DNA of 64,000 nt from CAZTAR01 sp043813895. Its GTDB lineage: Bacteria; Planctomycetota; Phycisphaerae; UBA1845; UTPLA1. The stretch lies in assembly GCA_043813895.1 (NCBI GenBank), contig JBDRKQ010000101.1:1-64000 (forward strand), read 5' to 3'. This document shows positions 1 to 8,433 of this stretch, one piece after another. Below the pieces are notes generated by a model. It was not told the origin of the DNA, searched no databases, and saw only the letters and a program-made list of their open reading frames with translations. The first letter of the stretch is position 1. Each line of letters begins with the position of its first letter. Made by a program: the position numbers and the translations under genes.

Positions 1-2
1 TC

Positions 3-131
3 CTGCGCGACGCCAAGGCGCGAACACAAGAAGCCCTCTTCAACGCCATCGCCTCCGCTCTGAACACCGTGACGCCTCAAGACGCGATGGGATGGTTCGC
101 ATCATGTGGCTATGTGCCACCTCATTATTAA
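3..131 (+). pseudogene. IS630-family transposase, C-terminal fragment cut by the window edge
   Basis: The frame is open from the left edge and ends in TAA at 129-131, giving 42 residues. The end reads GWFASCGYVPPHY, which matches in style the C-terminus of IS630-type DDE transposases, where a helix with ART.EAL is followed by a GWF..CGY.P ending. The catalytic DDE residues would lie outside the window, so it cannot be told whether the element is intact. No terminal inverted repeat was recognised in the 170 bases after the stop. Confidence 0.6.
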
Positions 132-223
132 AATGCTCTAAAGTCTTGCATGAATGCAAACATGCCGCCTGAATCCGTTCGTAAGGAGCAGGCCACGGGG
201 AGAGGCCATTCGCAGAAACGGCA

Positions 224-263
224 AGAGAAAACACCACCACGATTACAGGGAATCGCGGTGGTG
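224..263 (-). terminator. Rho-independent terminator of the small lipoprotein gene
   Basis: Read on the minus strand, a 13-bp stem (CACCACCGCGATT with AATCGTGGTGGTG, one G-T wobble) and a 6-base loop are followed directly by TTTTCTCTT. It lies about 40 bases after the stop of the gene at 302-484, in the right direction. Confidence 0.7.
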
Positions 264-301
264 CTATCAGAGTACGTCGGTGGGCCGTGACAGCCGAGTG
301 C

Positions 302-484
302 TTACATGTCGGCCGCTTGGCTTTCGATCCCGGCTGCGTGGCGTTCGTGCGAATCAACGGCCGTACTGCTGTCGCCGGTCAGCGCGGCCGGCTCGGCCGT
401 GTTCTGGGAACAAGCAGGAATCACGCTGAGCGAGAAAACGAACAGGCCAATCAGAGTGGATTTCAAAATGGTCCGCTTCAACAT
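302..484 (-). CDS. small exported lipoprotein of unknown function
   Basis: About 60 residues from the ATG at 484. The N-terminus has positive charges (MLKRTILK), a hydrophobic stretch and a lipobox-like SVIPAC, so a lipoprotein signal peptide is likely and the mature part is only about 35 residues, Ala/Ser/Asp rich with no recognisable domain. An in-frame ATG further upstream (562) would bury the signal peptide, so the internal start is preferred. A clear intrinsic terminator follows. The gene lies downstream of the porin gene on the same strand, 305 bases away. Function unknown. Confidence 0.55.
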   Translation of the reverse strand: MLKRTILKSTLIGLFVFSLSVIPACSQNTAEPAALTGDSSTAVDSHERHAAGIESQAADM

Positions 485-789
485 AACTGTGTCTCCCGTA
501 GTACGGATGGATCTGGAATCAAGTTCCCCAACCATCGCCCCGTGTGTCTTCATTCCCCCCACGTGTCAGCGCTGCGGAAACCGCATTCCCTGACGCCTAA
601 CTCTAGAGGGGCCCGGGTGGGGAGTCAACAGAATGCGCGATCCGGGCTTCACAAGCCGATTCGGACCTGGTCTCGGCATGTGACATTCCTATCCTAGGAC
701 GGCGTCCTCAGCCGGATTACCGGATCACACATCACGCTCGCCATCGGCGTTGGGCAAACGAACACAGGTCACCGCCCGGCTTATCGGCT
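485..789. other. intergenic region without a recognised gene
   Basis: This 305-base gap separates the small lipoprotein from the porin end. Open frames here lack start signals and homology-like motifs. A short imperfect palindrome near 698-710 (AGGACGGCGTCCT) is the only structure noticed. Confidence 0.4.
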
Positions 790-2304
790 CTAGAAAGTGA
801 TCTTCGCGCGCACCCCGCCGACCAGCGCGTCACGGGCATCCTGGCTTCCACCCGGATTAGTGATCACCTGGATGTCCGGTGTGACGATGCACCAAGGCGT
901 CAACTCAATCGCGTAGTACAGTTCGTAGACTGTCTCCCGATCGGCGCGGCGGTCTATTTCGTCCCGGTATTGGCTGGATTCGATGCATTGGGCAACACCG
1001 AAGCCCAACTCGTCCTTGTCGCGCCGTGGAATGAGGCCTTTGTAAGTAGTGCCGACACTCCAGGTATGGGCGATTCTGTTGATCTCGCCGTGCGCGTAGC
1101 CGTATCGGAAGAAAACGCCCAGGCCCTGCGCGTCCTTGGGGTCGTTGTTCTCCCTTAACAGCATCTGGTCGAAGCTCATGTACCAGCCCACGTCACCGCT
1201 TTCGGTCTGCTGAGCCCTCAAACCCCCAAGCGTGTCCATGAAGACATCGCGCATCCTCGGGTTGTACCACCAGCCAAAGCGGTAATTCCCGGGGAGCTCG
1301 CCATTGGCGCTGTCGAACTTCGGGGTCAGCCCGAATTCCCAGTGTCCCACGTAATGGGCGGGGCCGTGAAACGCCCGCTCATAGTCAAAACACCGGCTGT
1401 CCCTCGAATCGGCATTCACCGCCGCCGTTTGGAAGTACAGCCAGTCTGTCGGCCACATCTTGACGAATGCACCGGTTCCCTTGGCGACCGGGATGGTCTG
1501 GCTGTAGTTCAGCGCCCGGTTCATGAACGCGCTGGCGTAGTTGCCGGACACGGCATTCTTGTCGAAGAGATCGACGACGTTCAGCAGCTTGCCGAGGCGA
1601 ATCTCGATTCGATCGTCCAGAAGCCGTTGGCGATACCACCACTTGTCCGTCAGGATGCAGTAAGGGCTGTCGCCATAAAAATGATTGCCGGGCGCACCAG
1701 AGCCCCAATACGGAGCCAAAGTCGTGCCGACGTCACTCCCGATGCCGTTGTTCCACTCCTGCACTGCCCGATAGAAGAACGTGGCCCCTCGCCAGCCGAG
1801 CATCTTCTCGAAATCCAGTTCCGCGTTGTAGAAGAACCGACCGGTAATGTCGTGACCGTTGTGCGTGTTCGCCCCGCCGCGGAAGTTCTGCTGGAAGTTC
1901 GTGATGAGAAGCGGCACAAAGCTGACACCAGCATCTTCCATGGCTGTGCGAGCGCCCCACCAGTCGCCGGTAAGTCGCTTGGTGGTCAGAAGGTCGCAAC
2001 CCTGCTTGCCCGCGTCCCTGTTTTGGCCACACTTTTGGCACAGCGGGTTGTCCCCCTCGTATCCATACGGCACGACGTCCGAAAAGTCCTCCCCACAACC
2101 GGAGCAAGTCCAATTGTGAACCGGCTGCCCGGCCGGCGGTGCTTCGTCCCGTGTGTAGTCGAGCGACAACGGCTCCGGCGAGTTGTCAAAAGCGTACGTG
2201 GACGACCCGTCCTGCGCAGCTGCCGAACCTCCGATCGTGAGGGATGCGCCGATGAAACAGAAGAAGAACCCGACCCCGGCAGGCCATCGGTATATTCCCG
2301 TCAT
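790..2304 (-). CDS. OprB-like outer-membrane porin with an N-terminal Cys4 motif
   Basis: About 504 residues. The start at 2304 is chosen because AAGGAG lies 7-8 bases upstream and the protein then begins with a signal peptide (MTGIYRWPAGVGFFF, Ala-rich cleavage region). The body has features of carbohydrate-selective OprB-family porins: LTGDWWGARTAMEDAGVSF near the N-terminus, repeated aromatic beta-strand segments, and a terminal Phe (VRAKITF) as expected for outer-membrane insertion. Unusually, between the signal peptide and the LTGDWWG motif there are two CxxC pairs (CSGCGEDF and CQKCGQN), resembling a zinc ribbon or a disulfide-bonded loop. The likely role is passive uptake of sugars or similar solutes; the substrate cannot be told. 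It has its own promoter upstream. Confidence 0.85.
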   Translation of the reverse strand: MTGIYRWPAGVGFFFCFIGASLTIGGSAAAQDGSSTYAFDNSPEPLSLDYTRDEAPPAGQPVHNWTCSGCGEDFSDVVPYGYEGDNPLCQKCGQNRDAGKQGCDLLTTKRLTGDWWGARTAMEDAGVSFVPLLITNFQQNFRGGANTHNGHDITGRFFYNAELDFEKMLGWRGATFFYRAVQEWNNGIGSDVGTTLAPYWGSGAPGNHFYGDSPYCILTDKWWYRQRLLDDRIEIRLGKLLNVVDLFDKNAVSGNYASAFMNRALNYSQTIPVAKGTGAFVKMWPTDWLYFQTAAVNADSRDSRCFDYERAFHGPAHYVGHWEFGLTPKFDSANGELPGNYRFGWWYNPRMRDVFMDTLGGLRAQQTESGDVGWYMSFDQMLLRENNDPKDAQGLGVFFRYGYAHGEINRIAHTWSVGTTYKGLIPRRDKDELGFGVAQCIESSQYRDEIDRRADRETVYELYYAIELTPWCIVTPDIQVITNPGGSQDARDALVGGVRAKITF

Positions 2305-2396
2305 GCCGTATCTCCTTAAAGACGTGCTCTCCATCGCGCTAGGACCACCGCGAGATGGATGCGTAGCGACCACTGTCCCAACACCTCACCGATTCG

Positions 2397-2424
2397 ATAT
2401 TATCGGTCGTTCCCGCAAGGTCAA
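2397..2424 (-). promoter_or_regulatory. sigma70-like promoter of the porin gene
   Basis: On the minus strand TTGACC (2419-2424) and TAATAT (2397-2402) are separated by 16 bases. Transcription would begin near 2390, giving a leader of about 85 bases before the ATG at 2304. The rest of the gap 2305-2710 holds no recognised gene. Confidence 0.55.
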
Positions 2425-2710
2425 TAGAGAAAACGCGGTCCAATAGCTCAAGACTCACGACTCCGGACGGACGCCTCATCAGCGACGCCACCTTCCAGGC
2501 CTCGAAGCACCGGCCCCGCCAGTTCTCAAAGCAGGGCGGAGGAGTGCCCCTGCGGTGGCCTTGCCCGACGGCCGGGAAGACGCCCGCATGGCACATATTG
2601 GTAATACTGGCGTTCAGAATACGGCACTCCTCCAGAAGAATCGCCAGACTGCCAGACTGAGCGCCTGGCGGAAAGTGGACAACCAATCCAGACCGGGGTC
2701 TTTTCAGCTC

Positions 2711-3757
2711 CTATGTGATCAGGGTACGCCGGCGGGCCGGTCGGTTGGCCCGGCCTTTCGACTCTCCCTCTGACCTGCCTTGCTGCTTGGTCTTCGTACG
2801 CTTGGTCTTGTTTGCGGGGGCCGTGTCTCGCTTGGTCGTCTTCTTGCGAGACGCCGTCTTCCCGACGGCCTTGGGTGCGGCAGACTTCGATTTGGGACCT
2901 CGGCGTGTGGCCGGTTTGGCGGTCTTTTTCGTAGTGATTCGCCGCTTCGTGCTCGTTGAGCCCTTCGTCGAACCGGAGGCAGGCGATCTCCTCGCGCCAG
3001 TCGCAGATCCCTTTCTTGCGGTCGCGCCGCCGGACGCATCACCGGCGAGTTCGTAGAGGTGCTTCACCTCGGCAGGCGTGAGCCTGCGATATGCGCCGAG
3101 CGGCAGTTTCCACGTGGAGATCCTGCCGATGCGGATACGCGAGAGCCGGCGCACCTTGTGGCCGATCTTGGCGAGCATGCGGCGGATCTCTCGGTTCCGT
3201 CCTTCGCGCAGCGTGATCTCGAGTACGGTCTTATCTCGCTGTTGGTGGACGACGGAGATGCGCGCCCGGCCGGTCTTGCCCTCCGCGAGCCAGACGCCCC
3301 CGCGAAGCTTCTCGAGCGTTTGCGCCGAAGGGCAGCCGACGATCTCCGCGCGGTAGGTCTTCGGCACGCCGAATCGGGGGTGCGTGAGTCTCTGTGTTAA
3401 CTCCCCGTCGTTGGTCATAATAAGGAGGCCGATGGAATCGGCGTCGAGCCTGCCGACGGGAAAGAGCCGTTCCCGCACGCCGACCATGAGGTCCACCGCG
3501 AGCTTGCGTGCGGCGGGGTCGTTGTGTGTACAGAATACGTGTCGCGGTTTGTTGAGGAGGTAGTAGGCTCGCTTGGTTGTGTGAATCGGCTTGCCGTCGA
3601 CGGCGATGTCGTCCTTGTCCGGGTCGACCAATTGCGGGAGCGAGTGGACGATCTTGCCGTTGATCTTGACGCGGCCGTCGAGGACGAGCAGCTCGCAAGC
3701 ACGTCGCGCACAAACGCCAGCAGCGGCGAGGACCTTCTGGATTCGTTCTCGAGCCAT
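2711..3757 (-). CDS. RluB/RsuA-family pseudouridine synthase with a long basic tail
   Basis: 348 residues from the ATG at 3757, where the S4 RNA-binding domain starts (MARERIQKVLAAAGVCARR). Residues about 1-60 are S4; the catalytic domain has the family motif GRLDADSIGLL with the catalytic Asp near residue 105, and the GRNREIRRM motif near 190. It should convert a uridine in rRNA to pseudouridine. RluB, RluE and RsuA cannot be separated safely; the S4 domain and length favour the RluB/RsuA group. The last 100 residues or so are a low-complexity Lys/Arg/Thr/Ala tail, longer than in typical members, which may bind RNA. Confidence 0.88.
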   Translation of the reverse strand: MARERIQKVLAAAGVCARRACELLVLDGRVKINGKIVHSLPQLVDPDKDDIAVDGKPIHTTKRAYYLLNKPRHVFCTHNDPAARKLAVDLMVGVRERLFPVGRLDADSIGLLIMTNDGELTQRLTHPRFGVPKTYRAEIVGCPSAQTLEKLRGGVWLAEGKTGRARISVVHQQRDKTVLEITLREGRNREIRRMLAKIGHKVRRLSRIRIGRISTWKLPLGAYRRLTPAEVKHLYELAGDASGGATARKGSATGARRSPASGSTKGSTSTKRRITTKKTAKPATRRGPKSKSAAPKAVGKTASRKKTTKRDTAPANKTKRTKTKQQGRSEGESKGRANRPARRRTLIT

Positions 3758-3923
3758 GGTGCAGTTGATTCCTGTTACTCGGTATTGGCCAGTCGGAGAC
3801 GAGCAGGATAAGGGAAGGATGGGATTGAGGCCAGTCACGGTAGCCTCAGGCGGCGGCTGAGAGTCCACAGCAGATTCGGCGGGGCGCTTCGGTGCCGCGA
3901 GATGTCGGTGTCGCGGCCTCCTG

Positions 3924-3952
3924 TTGCCTTGCCCGCCGGATCATGCTATACG
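3924..3952 (+). promoter_or_regulatory. possible promoter for the GNAT gene
   Basis: TTGCCT (3924-3929) and TATACG (3947-3952) are 17 bases apart, in the divergent gap between the pseudouridine synthase and the acetyltransferase. It would give a long leader of about 260 bases. Nothing else was recognised in 3758-4222. Confidence 0.35.
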
Positions 3953-4222
3953 AACGACGTTCGGCAAGCGTGAGAGTCACCGACGTTTCGACCGAATCAG
4001 CCGAGATTCTCGGGAGGAACAAAGGGTGGCCAATCAACCGTGGGCGGAGGTACGGGGGGATTCTCGGCCTGCCGCCGATGCGATAGTCTCGGCTCCCGGC
4101 TCTCGCTCAGGGCCTGCCGTAAGAATCGTCGGAGTGGAAGCAACGACGGCGCGAGCCCCAATGTCTCCGACCAATCGAGGCCTCGACGTACTCGGCCGGG
4201 TGACATTCCGAGGAGGTGCAGC

Positions 4223-4786
4223 ATGGGTAAGACCGTTCATCTGAAAGACGGGACGGATGTCCTGATTCGCCCACTGAAGAAGGATGATGTCGAGCGGTCG
4301 CTTGCCTTCTTCCAGGCGCTGCCGAAGGAGGACCTGAAGTACCTTCGCGGGGACCCCACACGGCGCGAGGTGGTCGAGAACCGAATTCGTGAGATGGAGA
4401 GCGGCGAATACAATCGTCTGGTCGCGGTCGTCGATGACAAGATTGTGGCCGACGGCGCCCTCGAGATGACCCGCCGCGCATGGACGTCGCACGTCGGCGA
4501 GCTGCGGCTCATCGTCGCCCAAGAGTACCAGCGCAAAGGGCTTGGCATGTTGATGGCCCACGAGCTGTACGCGCTGGCCGCGAGCTTCAAGATCGAGCAG
4601 ATCATGGTGACCATGATGCGACCCCAGATCGCAGCCAGGAACATCTTCCTCAAGCTGGGCTTCCGCGAGGAGGCCGTGCTGCCCGCCCATGTTCGCGATC
4701 GCGACGGTGAGTCGCAGGACCTGATCCTGATGCGTTGTGACCTGGAAGCACTCTGGCGGGAACTGGACGCGTTCTTTAAGAGCTAG
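4223..4786 (+). CDS. GNAT-family N-acetyltransferase
   Basis: 187 residues. The start at 4223 has a perfect AGGAGG six bases upstream, and the larger open frame before it is not coding-like. The acetyl-CoA binding motif is visible as QRKGLG near residues 103-108, preceded by the beta-strand GELRLIV; ARNIFLKLGF near residue 145 is the usual GNAT motif B region. It should transfer an acetyl group from acetyl-CoA to an amine. The substrate is unknown and neighbours give no clue. Confidence 0.85.
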   Translation: MGKTVHLKDGTDVLIRPLKKDDVERSLAFFQALPKEDLKYLRGDPTRREVVENRIREMESGEYNRLVAVVDDKIVADGALEMTRRAWTSHVGELRLIVAQEYQRKGLGMLMAHELYALAASFKIEQIMVTMMRPQIAARNIFLKLGFREEAVLPAHVRDRDGESQDLILMRCDLEALWRELDAFFKS

Positions 4787-4825
4787 AGCGGTTCAAGTTT
4801 GAGATTGCCTATACCGCCGGCGGTG

Positions 4826-4985
4826 ATGGACATCGGCACGTTTCAGCAGCGGTTCGGAACCAGCAAGGCCTGCTGGGAGCACCTCAAAGAGACACGCTGG
4901 GGATCGGGCCTGGAGCGATTTGCCTGTCCGGCCTGCGGGCATGCGAAAGGCTGGTGGCTGCAGCATCGCAAGCTGGTGGAATGCC
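4826..4985 (+). pseudogene. IS1595-like transposase, N-terminal remnant
   Basis: From the ATG at 4826 the frame reads about 53 residues with the N-terminal style of IS1595-type transposases: a helix (TFQQRFGTSKACWEHL) and the first half of a zinc ribbon (FACPACGHAKGWWLQ). The protein then runs into a palindromic repeat (4986-5088) and stops at 5026, losing the second Cys pair and the whole DDE domain. It is a dead fragment. Confidence 0.6.
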
Positions 4986-5088
4986 GGGTGCCATGCCTTC
5001 ACGGCCCGCGGGAGTGGGACGGGTAGGCATGTTTGCTCAGCATCCGACATGCTTACCCGCGACTTCGTCGCGTGAAAGCATGCCACCC
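4986..5088. repeat. about 100-bp hairpin repeat, family B, copy 1
   Basis: The element begins GGGTGCCATGCCTTCACG and ends CGTGAAAGCATGCCACCC, so its ends are inverted repeats; an inner pair GGGTAGGCATG and CATGCTTACCC extends the hairpin. Copies are at 5368-5466 and 50225-50330. This copy starts exactly where the IS1595-like reading frame loses its similarity. Confidence 0.75.
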
Positions 5089-5334
5089 AACCAGCACCCC
5101 TTTTCTCCATTCTCAATTCTACATTCACAATTCGTGTCCAATTCAAGGAGCGCTGAGCACGAATAACAAACAGACGCGATGCAATCGCACACGAACAAAC
5201 GACACCGAGGTCCAAAGACTTTGCGGGCAATTGCGGGCAATTACACTTTTTTCTGCTGTAAACTCAGAGCAACTCGGGTGTGACAAACACAAACTCGCCC
5301 CGGCTGGCAAGGAAAAACAAAAAAACCTCGCGTC
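5089..5334. other. AT-richer patch without a gene
   Basis: This stretch between two repeat copies is clearly richer in A and T than its surroundings and contains a short tandem of GCGGGCAATT at about 5222-5243 followed by a T-run. No reading frame looks coding. It may be further debris of the mobile element whose transposase remnant lies just upstream. Confidence 0.4.
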
Positions 5335-5363
5335 GGGTGCCACTGGCGGCTCGCCCGCCAGTG
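5335..5363. repeat. palindromic repeat, family A, single copy
   Basis: Core GTGCCACTGGCGGC, loop, and CCGCCAGTG. Other copies of this family lie at 35622-35648, 37004-37076, 37247-37276 and 43801-43883. Confidence 0.7.
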
Positions 5364-5367
5364 CCGC

Positions 5368-5466
5368 GTGCCATGCCTTCACGACCCGCGCGAGCGGGAC
5401 CGGTAGGCATGCTCGCTCAGCATTCAACATGCTTACCCGCGCCTTCGTCGCGTGAAGGCACGGCAC
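5368..5466. repeat. about 100-bp hairpin repeat, family B, copy 2
   Basis: Same layout as the copy at 4986-5088, starting with CGTGCCATGCCTTCACG and ending with CGTGAAGGCACGGCAC. It abuts the family A palindrome at 5335-5363. A further palindrome, GGGTGGCATGGGTCAAC with GTTGACCCG, lies at about 5483-5511. The rest of the region to 5655 shows no gene. Confidence 0.7.
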
Positions 5467-5655
5467 TTAACAGCGACAGACGGGGTGGCATGGGTCAACT
5501 TGTTGACCCGTGGTCGGGTGGGCCGTTGCATTCGCGTGGTGACCGCTTCCTTACGATCGAGGCTCTGATCAAAAGCTGCGCCATCTGTAAGCAGTTGGCC
5601 AGTCGCCTGCGAGGGAACGGGCAGTAGGTCCATTCACAACACTGGCAGGACCCAC

Positions 5656-6825
5656 CTAGGGCGGTGGCTGGAGGGTGAGCTGGGTCTTGCGTGTTTTGCC
5701 GTCGCGGACGTATGTGATGGTGACGCGATCGCCGACGTTGTGTTTTTCGAGGGCGGAGAGTAGATCGTCCTGCGAGGCGATGGCATCCTTGTCGATGTGC
5801 GTGATAAGGTCTCCGAGGAAGATGCGGTCGTCGACGGCGCGTCGGGTTCCACGAAGACCGGCCTGGGCCGCAGCGTTGTTCTCCACGATGTTGTTGATGA
5901 GCACGCCTGGGGCGCTCAACAAGCCGCGTCGACGAAGTTCTCGCGTGATGCTGTCGTCGAGGATCACGATTCCCAGGTAGGGCCGCACGACTCGCCCATG
6001 CTTGATGAGTTGGGGGACGACCTGGTTGACGATGTTGACGGGCACGGCGAACCCGATTCCCGCGTTGGTGCCGGACGGGCTGAATATCTGTGTGTTGACG
6101 CCGATGAGCCTTCCGCTGCTGTCGAGCAGGGGTCCTCCGGAGTTGCCTGGGTTGATGGCGGCATCGGTCTGGATGACGCCTTCGATCGTTCGGCTGCCGA
6201 AAGACGTGATGGTGCGCCCGAGCGCGCTGACGACGCCGGTGGTCAGTGTAGAGTCGAGGCCGAACGGATTTCCGATGGCGAAGACACTCTGTCCGACCAG
6301 CAGGTCGCTCGAGGTTCCAAGCGGGAGCGGACTGAGACGGTCGGCCGGCGCCTGAATGCGGAGCACGGCGAGGTCCTTGCTGGGATCGGCGCCGACGAAT
6401 GAGGCCCGCCAGGTGGAGTGATCGGCGAGTGTCACTTCGACGGCATTGGCGACCTGTATGACGTGGAAGTTCGTGACAATGTGCCCGGCGTTGTCCCAAA
6501 TGAAGCCGGAGCCGGCGCCTTGGGGGATCTCTGCGATATTGAGGCCGAAGAGTTCGCGGCGATGTGCCAGGCTGGTGATGTAGACGACGGAGGGTGAGGC
6601 GTTTTGGAAGAGCTCGATTGTGGCGCGTTCATCGTCGGCGAGGTCTCCGCGCGGCGTGACGGGTCGCGGATCGGATTGGACCGCGCCGACTTTGTCGCGG
6701 ACAAAGCCGACGAGGAGCCAGCCCGCGAGAAGGCCGACAAAGACGCCCAAGAGCAACGGCATGCTTCGTCGGCGGACGGGTGGCGGCGATGGGTAGTACG
6801 GCGGCGGTGTGTAGGCGTCATCCAC
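5656..6825 (-). CDS. DegP/HtrA-type membrane-anchored serine protease with one PDZ domain
   Basis: About 389 residues if the GTG at 6825 is the start (GGAG seven bases upstream). A Pro-rich cytoplasmic start is followed by one membrane helix (MPLLLGVFVGLLAGWLLVGF, about residues 22-41), so the protease faces the periplasm. The trypsin-like triad is complete: His in TNFHVI (about 121), Asp in KDLAVL (about 151) and Ser in NPGNSGGP (about 229). One PDZ domain fills about 285-385, giving the DegS/HtrA layout. The likely role is quality control or regulated cleavage of envelope proteins. The reading frame is open further upstream, but that part is built from repeat sequence, so the start is the least certain point. 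Confidence 0.88.
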   Translation of the reverse strand: MDDAYTPPPYYPSPPPVRRRSMPLLLGVFVGLLAGWLLVGFVRDKVGAVQSDPRPVTPRGDLADDERATIELFQNASPSVVYITSLAHRRELFGLNIAEIPQGAGSGFIWDNAGHIVTNFHVIQVANAVEVTLADHSTWRASFVGADPSKDLAVLRIQAPADRLSPLPLGTSSDLLVGQSVFAIGNPFGLDSTLTTGVVSALGRTITSFGSRTIEGVIQTDAAINPGNSGGPLLDSSGRLIGVNTQIFSPSGTNAGIGFAVPVNIVNQVVPQLIKHGRVVRPYLGIVILDDSITRELRRRGLLSAPGVLINNIVENNAAAQAGLRGTRRAVDDRIFLGDLITHIDKDAIASQDDLLSALEKHNVGDRVTITYVRDGKTRKTQLTLQPPP

Positions 6826-6927
6826 TTTGCGGCTCCGATAAGGGTCCGTACGAGCGGTCGGCCCCGGCGGTTCGGCGGGCGGGTCGTACAGCGGTGTCCG
6901 CTCGACGCGGCCACGCCGCGAAACCGC

Positions 6928-6936
6928 ATGATAGCA
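6928..6936 (-). promoter_or_regulatory. possible extended -10 element for the protease gene
   Basis: On the minus strand TGCTATCAT combines the extended TG motif with TATCAT (five of six consensus positions). No convincing -35 was found. Transcription from here would start about 95 bases before the GTG at 6825 and supports that start choice. Confidence 0.3.
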
Positions 6937-7091
6937 CTGCCGACGCGGACCGGCGAGCGTGTGGCCCGCGCGGTAGCCAGTGTGGAGGCCCGCGTGGGCG
7001 CACCGACCTTCTACCGAGATATTGTGATCCCAAGGCGGGTTATTCCTGCGGCAGATCTTATTGAGACTTACACGGTCAAAGCAACGCGTTG

Positions 7092-7131
7092 TGTCTCTTT
7101 GAGGCCCACGGATTGCGATCCGTGGGCTTGG
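7092..7131. repeat. palindromic repeat, family G, copy 1
   Basis: TGTCTCTTTGAGG is followed by the palindrome CCCACGGATTGCGATCCGTGGG and CTTGG in two parts. A nearly identical copy in the opposite orientation lies at 32731-32770 after the glycerate kinase gene. Confidence 0.75.
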
Positions 7132-7151
7132 CGTCACACGGGGCGGGAAAA

Positions 7152-7177
7152 GCCGCGCGGACTGAAGTCCGCGGCTC
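7152..7177. repeat. palindromic repeat, family C, copy 1
   Basis: The palindrome has GCGCGGACT and AGTCCGCGGC arms. Other copies: 31479-31565 (two copies in opposite orientation), 49618-49642 and 59360-59385. All lie between genes. Confidence 0.75.
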
Positions 7178-7313
7178 GTTCGCAAGAAACGCTCAGTTTG
7201 TGGAAGTCAGTTTCGGGAAGTAGGTGAATTGGCGCGGGCGCCTGACCGATAAGACGACCGTGGCATGGCCCCTCGTTACAGGTGGCTGCGCCCTGGAGTC
7301 CAAGGAGAACAAG

Positions 7314-8222
7314 GTGTCCGGTCACCGTCTGTGCAGTTTGCTCATGCCAGTCATCGCCGTGTTGTGGGTCGCGGCGTGCAACACTTCGATTGAGGTTCTT
7401 CCCGGTGACGGGGCGGAGCTGCCTGTCCCGGACGGGATCGACCCGAGTCAGCCAAACACGGAGCGATCGTCTCTGTCGGTGGATTTCGACGGCGTGGAGA
7501 CGATCCGCATCGAGCTGCCGACGGGGCGTGTCACGGTATCGCAATCGACCGGTGGCGGCGATGCGTCGTTGAAAGTAACCGAGATCATCGTTAGAGAGGG
7601 CCTCCCCAATGACGTGCTTGAAGGACTGCTCCTCGGATCAGGCGTCCACGCAGAGCGATCATTCGTCGACGACTCGCGACTGGATATCGAAGCGACCCTC
7701 GCGGAGGGTCTGGCCGACACAGACATCGTATTCGACGTGCGTCTTGTTGTCCCCGGTGGCGCGAGTATTGAGGTTCTACTTGCGAACGGACAAGTCGACG
7801 TCAGCGAACTGACGGGCAACGTGGAGATTCTCACGCACAACGGCGCTGTCACGGTGGATCACGTGTCGGGCAACGTTGTTGCCGAGACGACCAACCGATC
7901 CGTCGAGATCAGCGACGTGACGGGCAACGTTCAGGCGGAGACGACTGATGCCGACATTACGCTCCGTCTGGAGCCGGGTCCAAAGGCCGTCGTATCCGCG
8001 AAGACCGGAGACGGCCTGATTCGACTGACGATCGCACAGACCACAGCAGCGACGCTCGATCTGGATGCCGGCGAGGAGGGAACCATCACGGCGAATCTCA
8101 GCGGATTCGCGGTGAGCAGTCTGGAAACGGGCGCCGGGTTTCTTCGGAGCGTGCTGAATGCGGGCGGCGGTCGCATCGAGGCAACGACCGCCGGCGGCGA
8201 GATCGAGTTCATGGGTATGTAG
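7314..8222 (+). CDS. lipoprotein with a DUF4097-like beta-helix
   Basis: 302 residues from the GTG at 7314, which has AAGGAG six bases upstream; the longer frame from 7224 lacks a ribosome site and would hide the signal peptide. The N-terminus is a lipoprotein signal (LLMPVIAVLWVAAC, lipid on Cys22). The mature part has repeating short strands with D/N-G and T-G-N turns (SELTGNVEI, DHVSGNVVAET, SDVTGNVQAET), as in DUF4097-like adhesin/polymer-type repeats. It is probably anchored in the outer membrane. The function is unknown; binding or scaffolding is a guess. Confidence 0.75.
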   Translation: MSGHRLCSLLMPVIAVLWVAACNTSIEVLPGDGAELPVPDGIDPSQPNTERSSLSVDFDGVETIRIELPTGRVTVSQSTGGGDASLKVTEIIVREGLPNDVLEGLLLGSGVHAERSFVDDSRLDIEATLAEGLADTDIVFDVRLVVPGGASIEVLLANGQVDVSELTGNVEILTHNGAVTVDHVSGNVVAETTNRSVEISDVTGNVQAETTDADITLRLEPGPKAVVSAKTGDGLIRLTIAQTTAATLDLDAGEEGTITANLSGFAVSSLETGAGFLRSVLNAGGGRIEATTAGGEIEFMGM

Positions 8223-8433
8223 CGTCGGTGGGCGCTGATTCACATCCTGCGTCGCGAGATTGCGACAACCCTCAGAGCCTTTCAGGTTTTCGGCATTGTT
8301 CTGACGATGATTGTTTGCGCGGCGCGCGAGCGCTTGCGGCAGGGCCACGCGCAGAAATTGCGCTGAGGCTTCCTGCCCCGGTTGAGGCCGCCCACACCGA
8401 CGGTTGACGCCGAAGCAAGGAGTACGGCACACC

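Noticed and set aside
6826..7185. Upstream extension of the protease reading frame.
   Set aside because: It includes family C and G repeat sequence and a possible -10 element, so it is unlikely to be translated.
7224..7313. Upstream ATG extension of the DUF4097-like lipoprotein.
   Set aside because: The GTG at 7314 has a perfect ribosome site and exposes a lipoprotein signal peptide.
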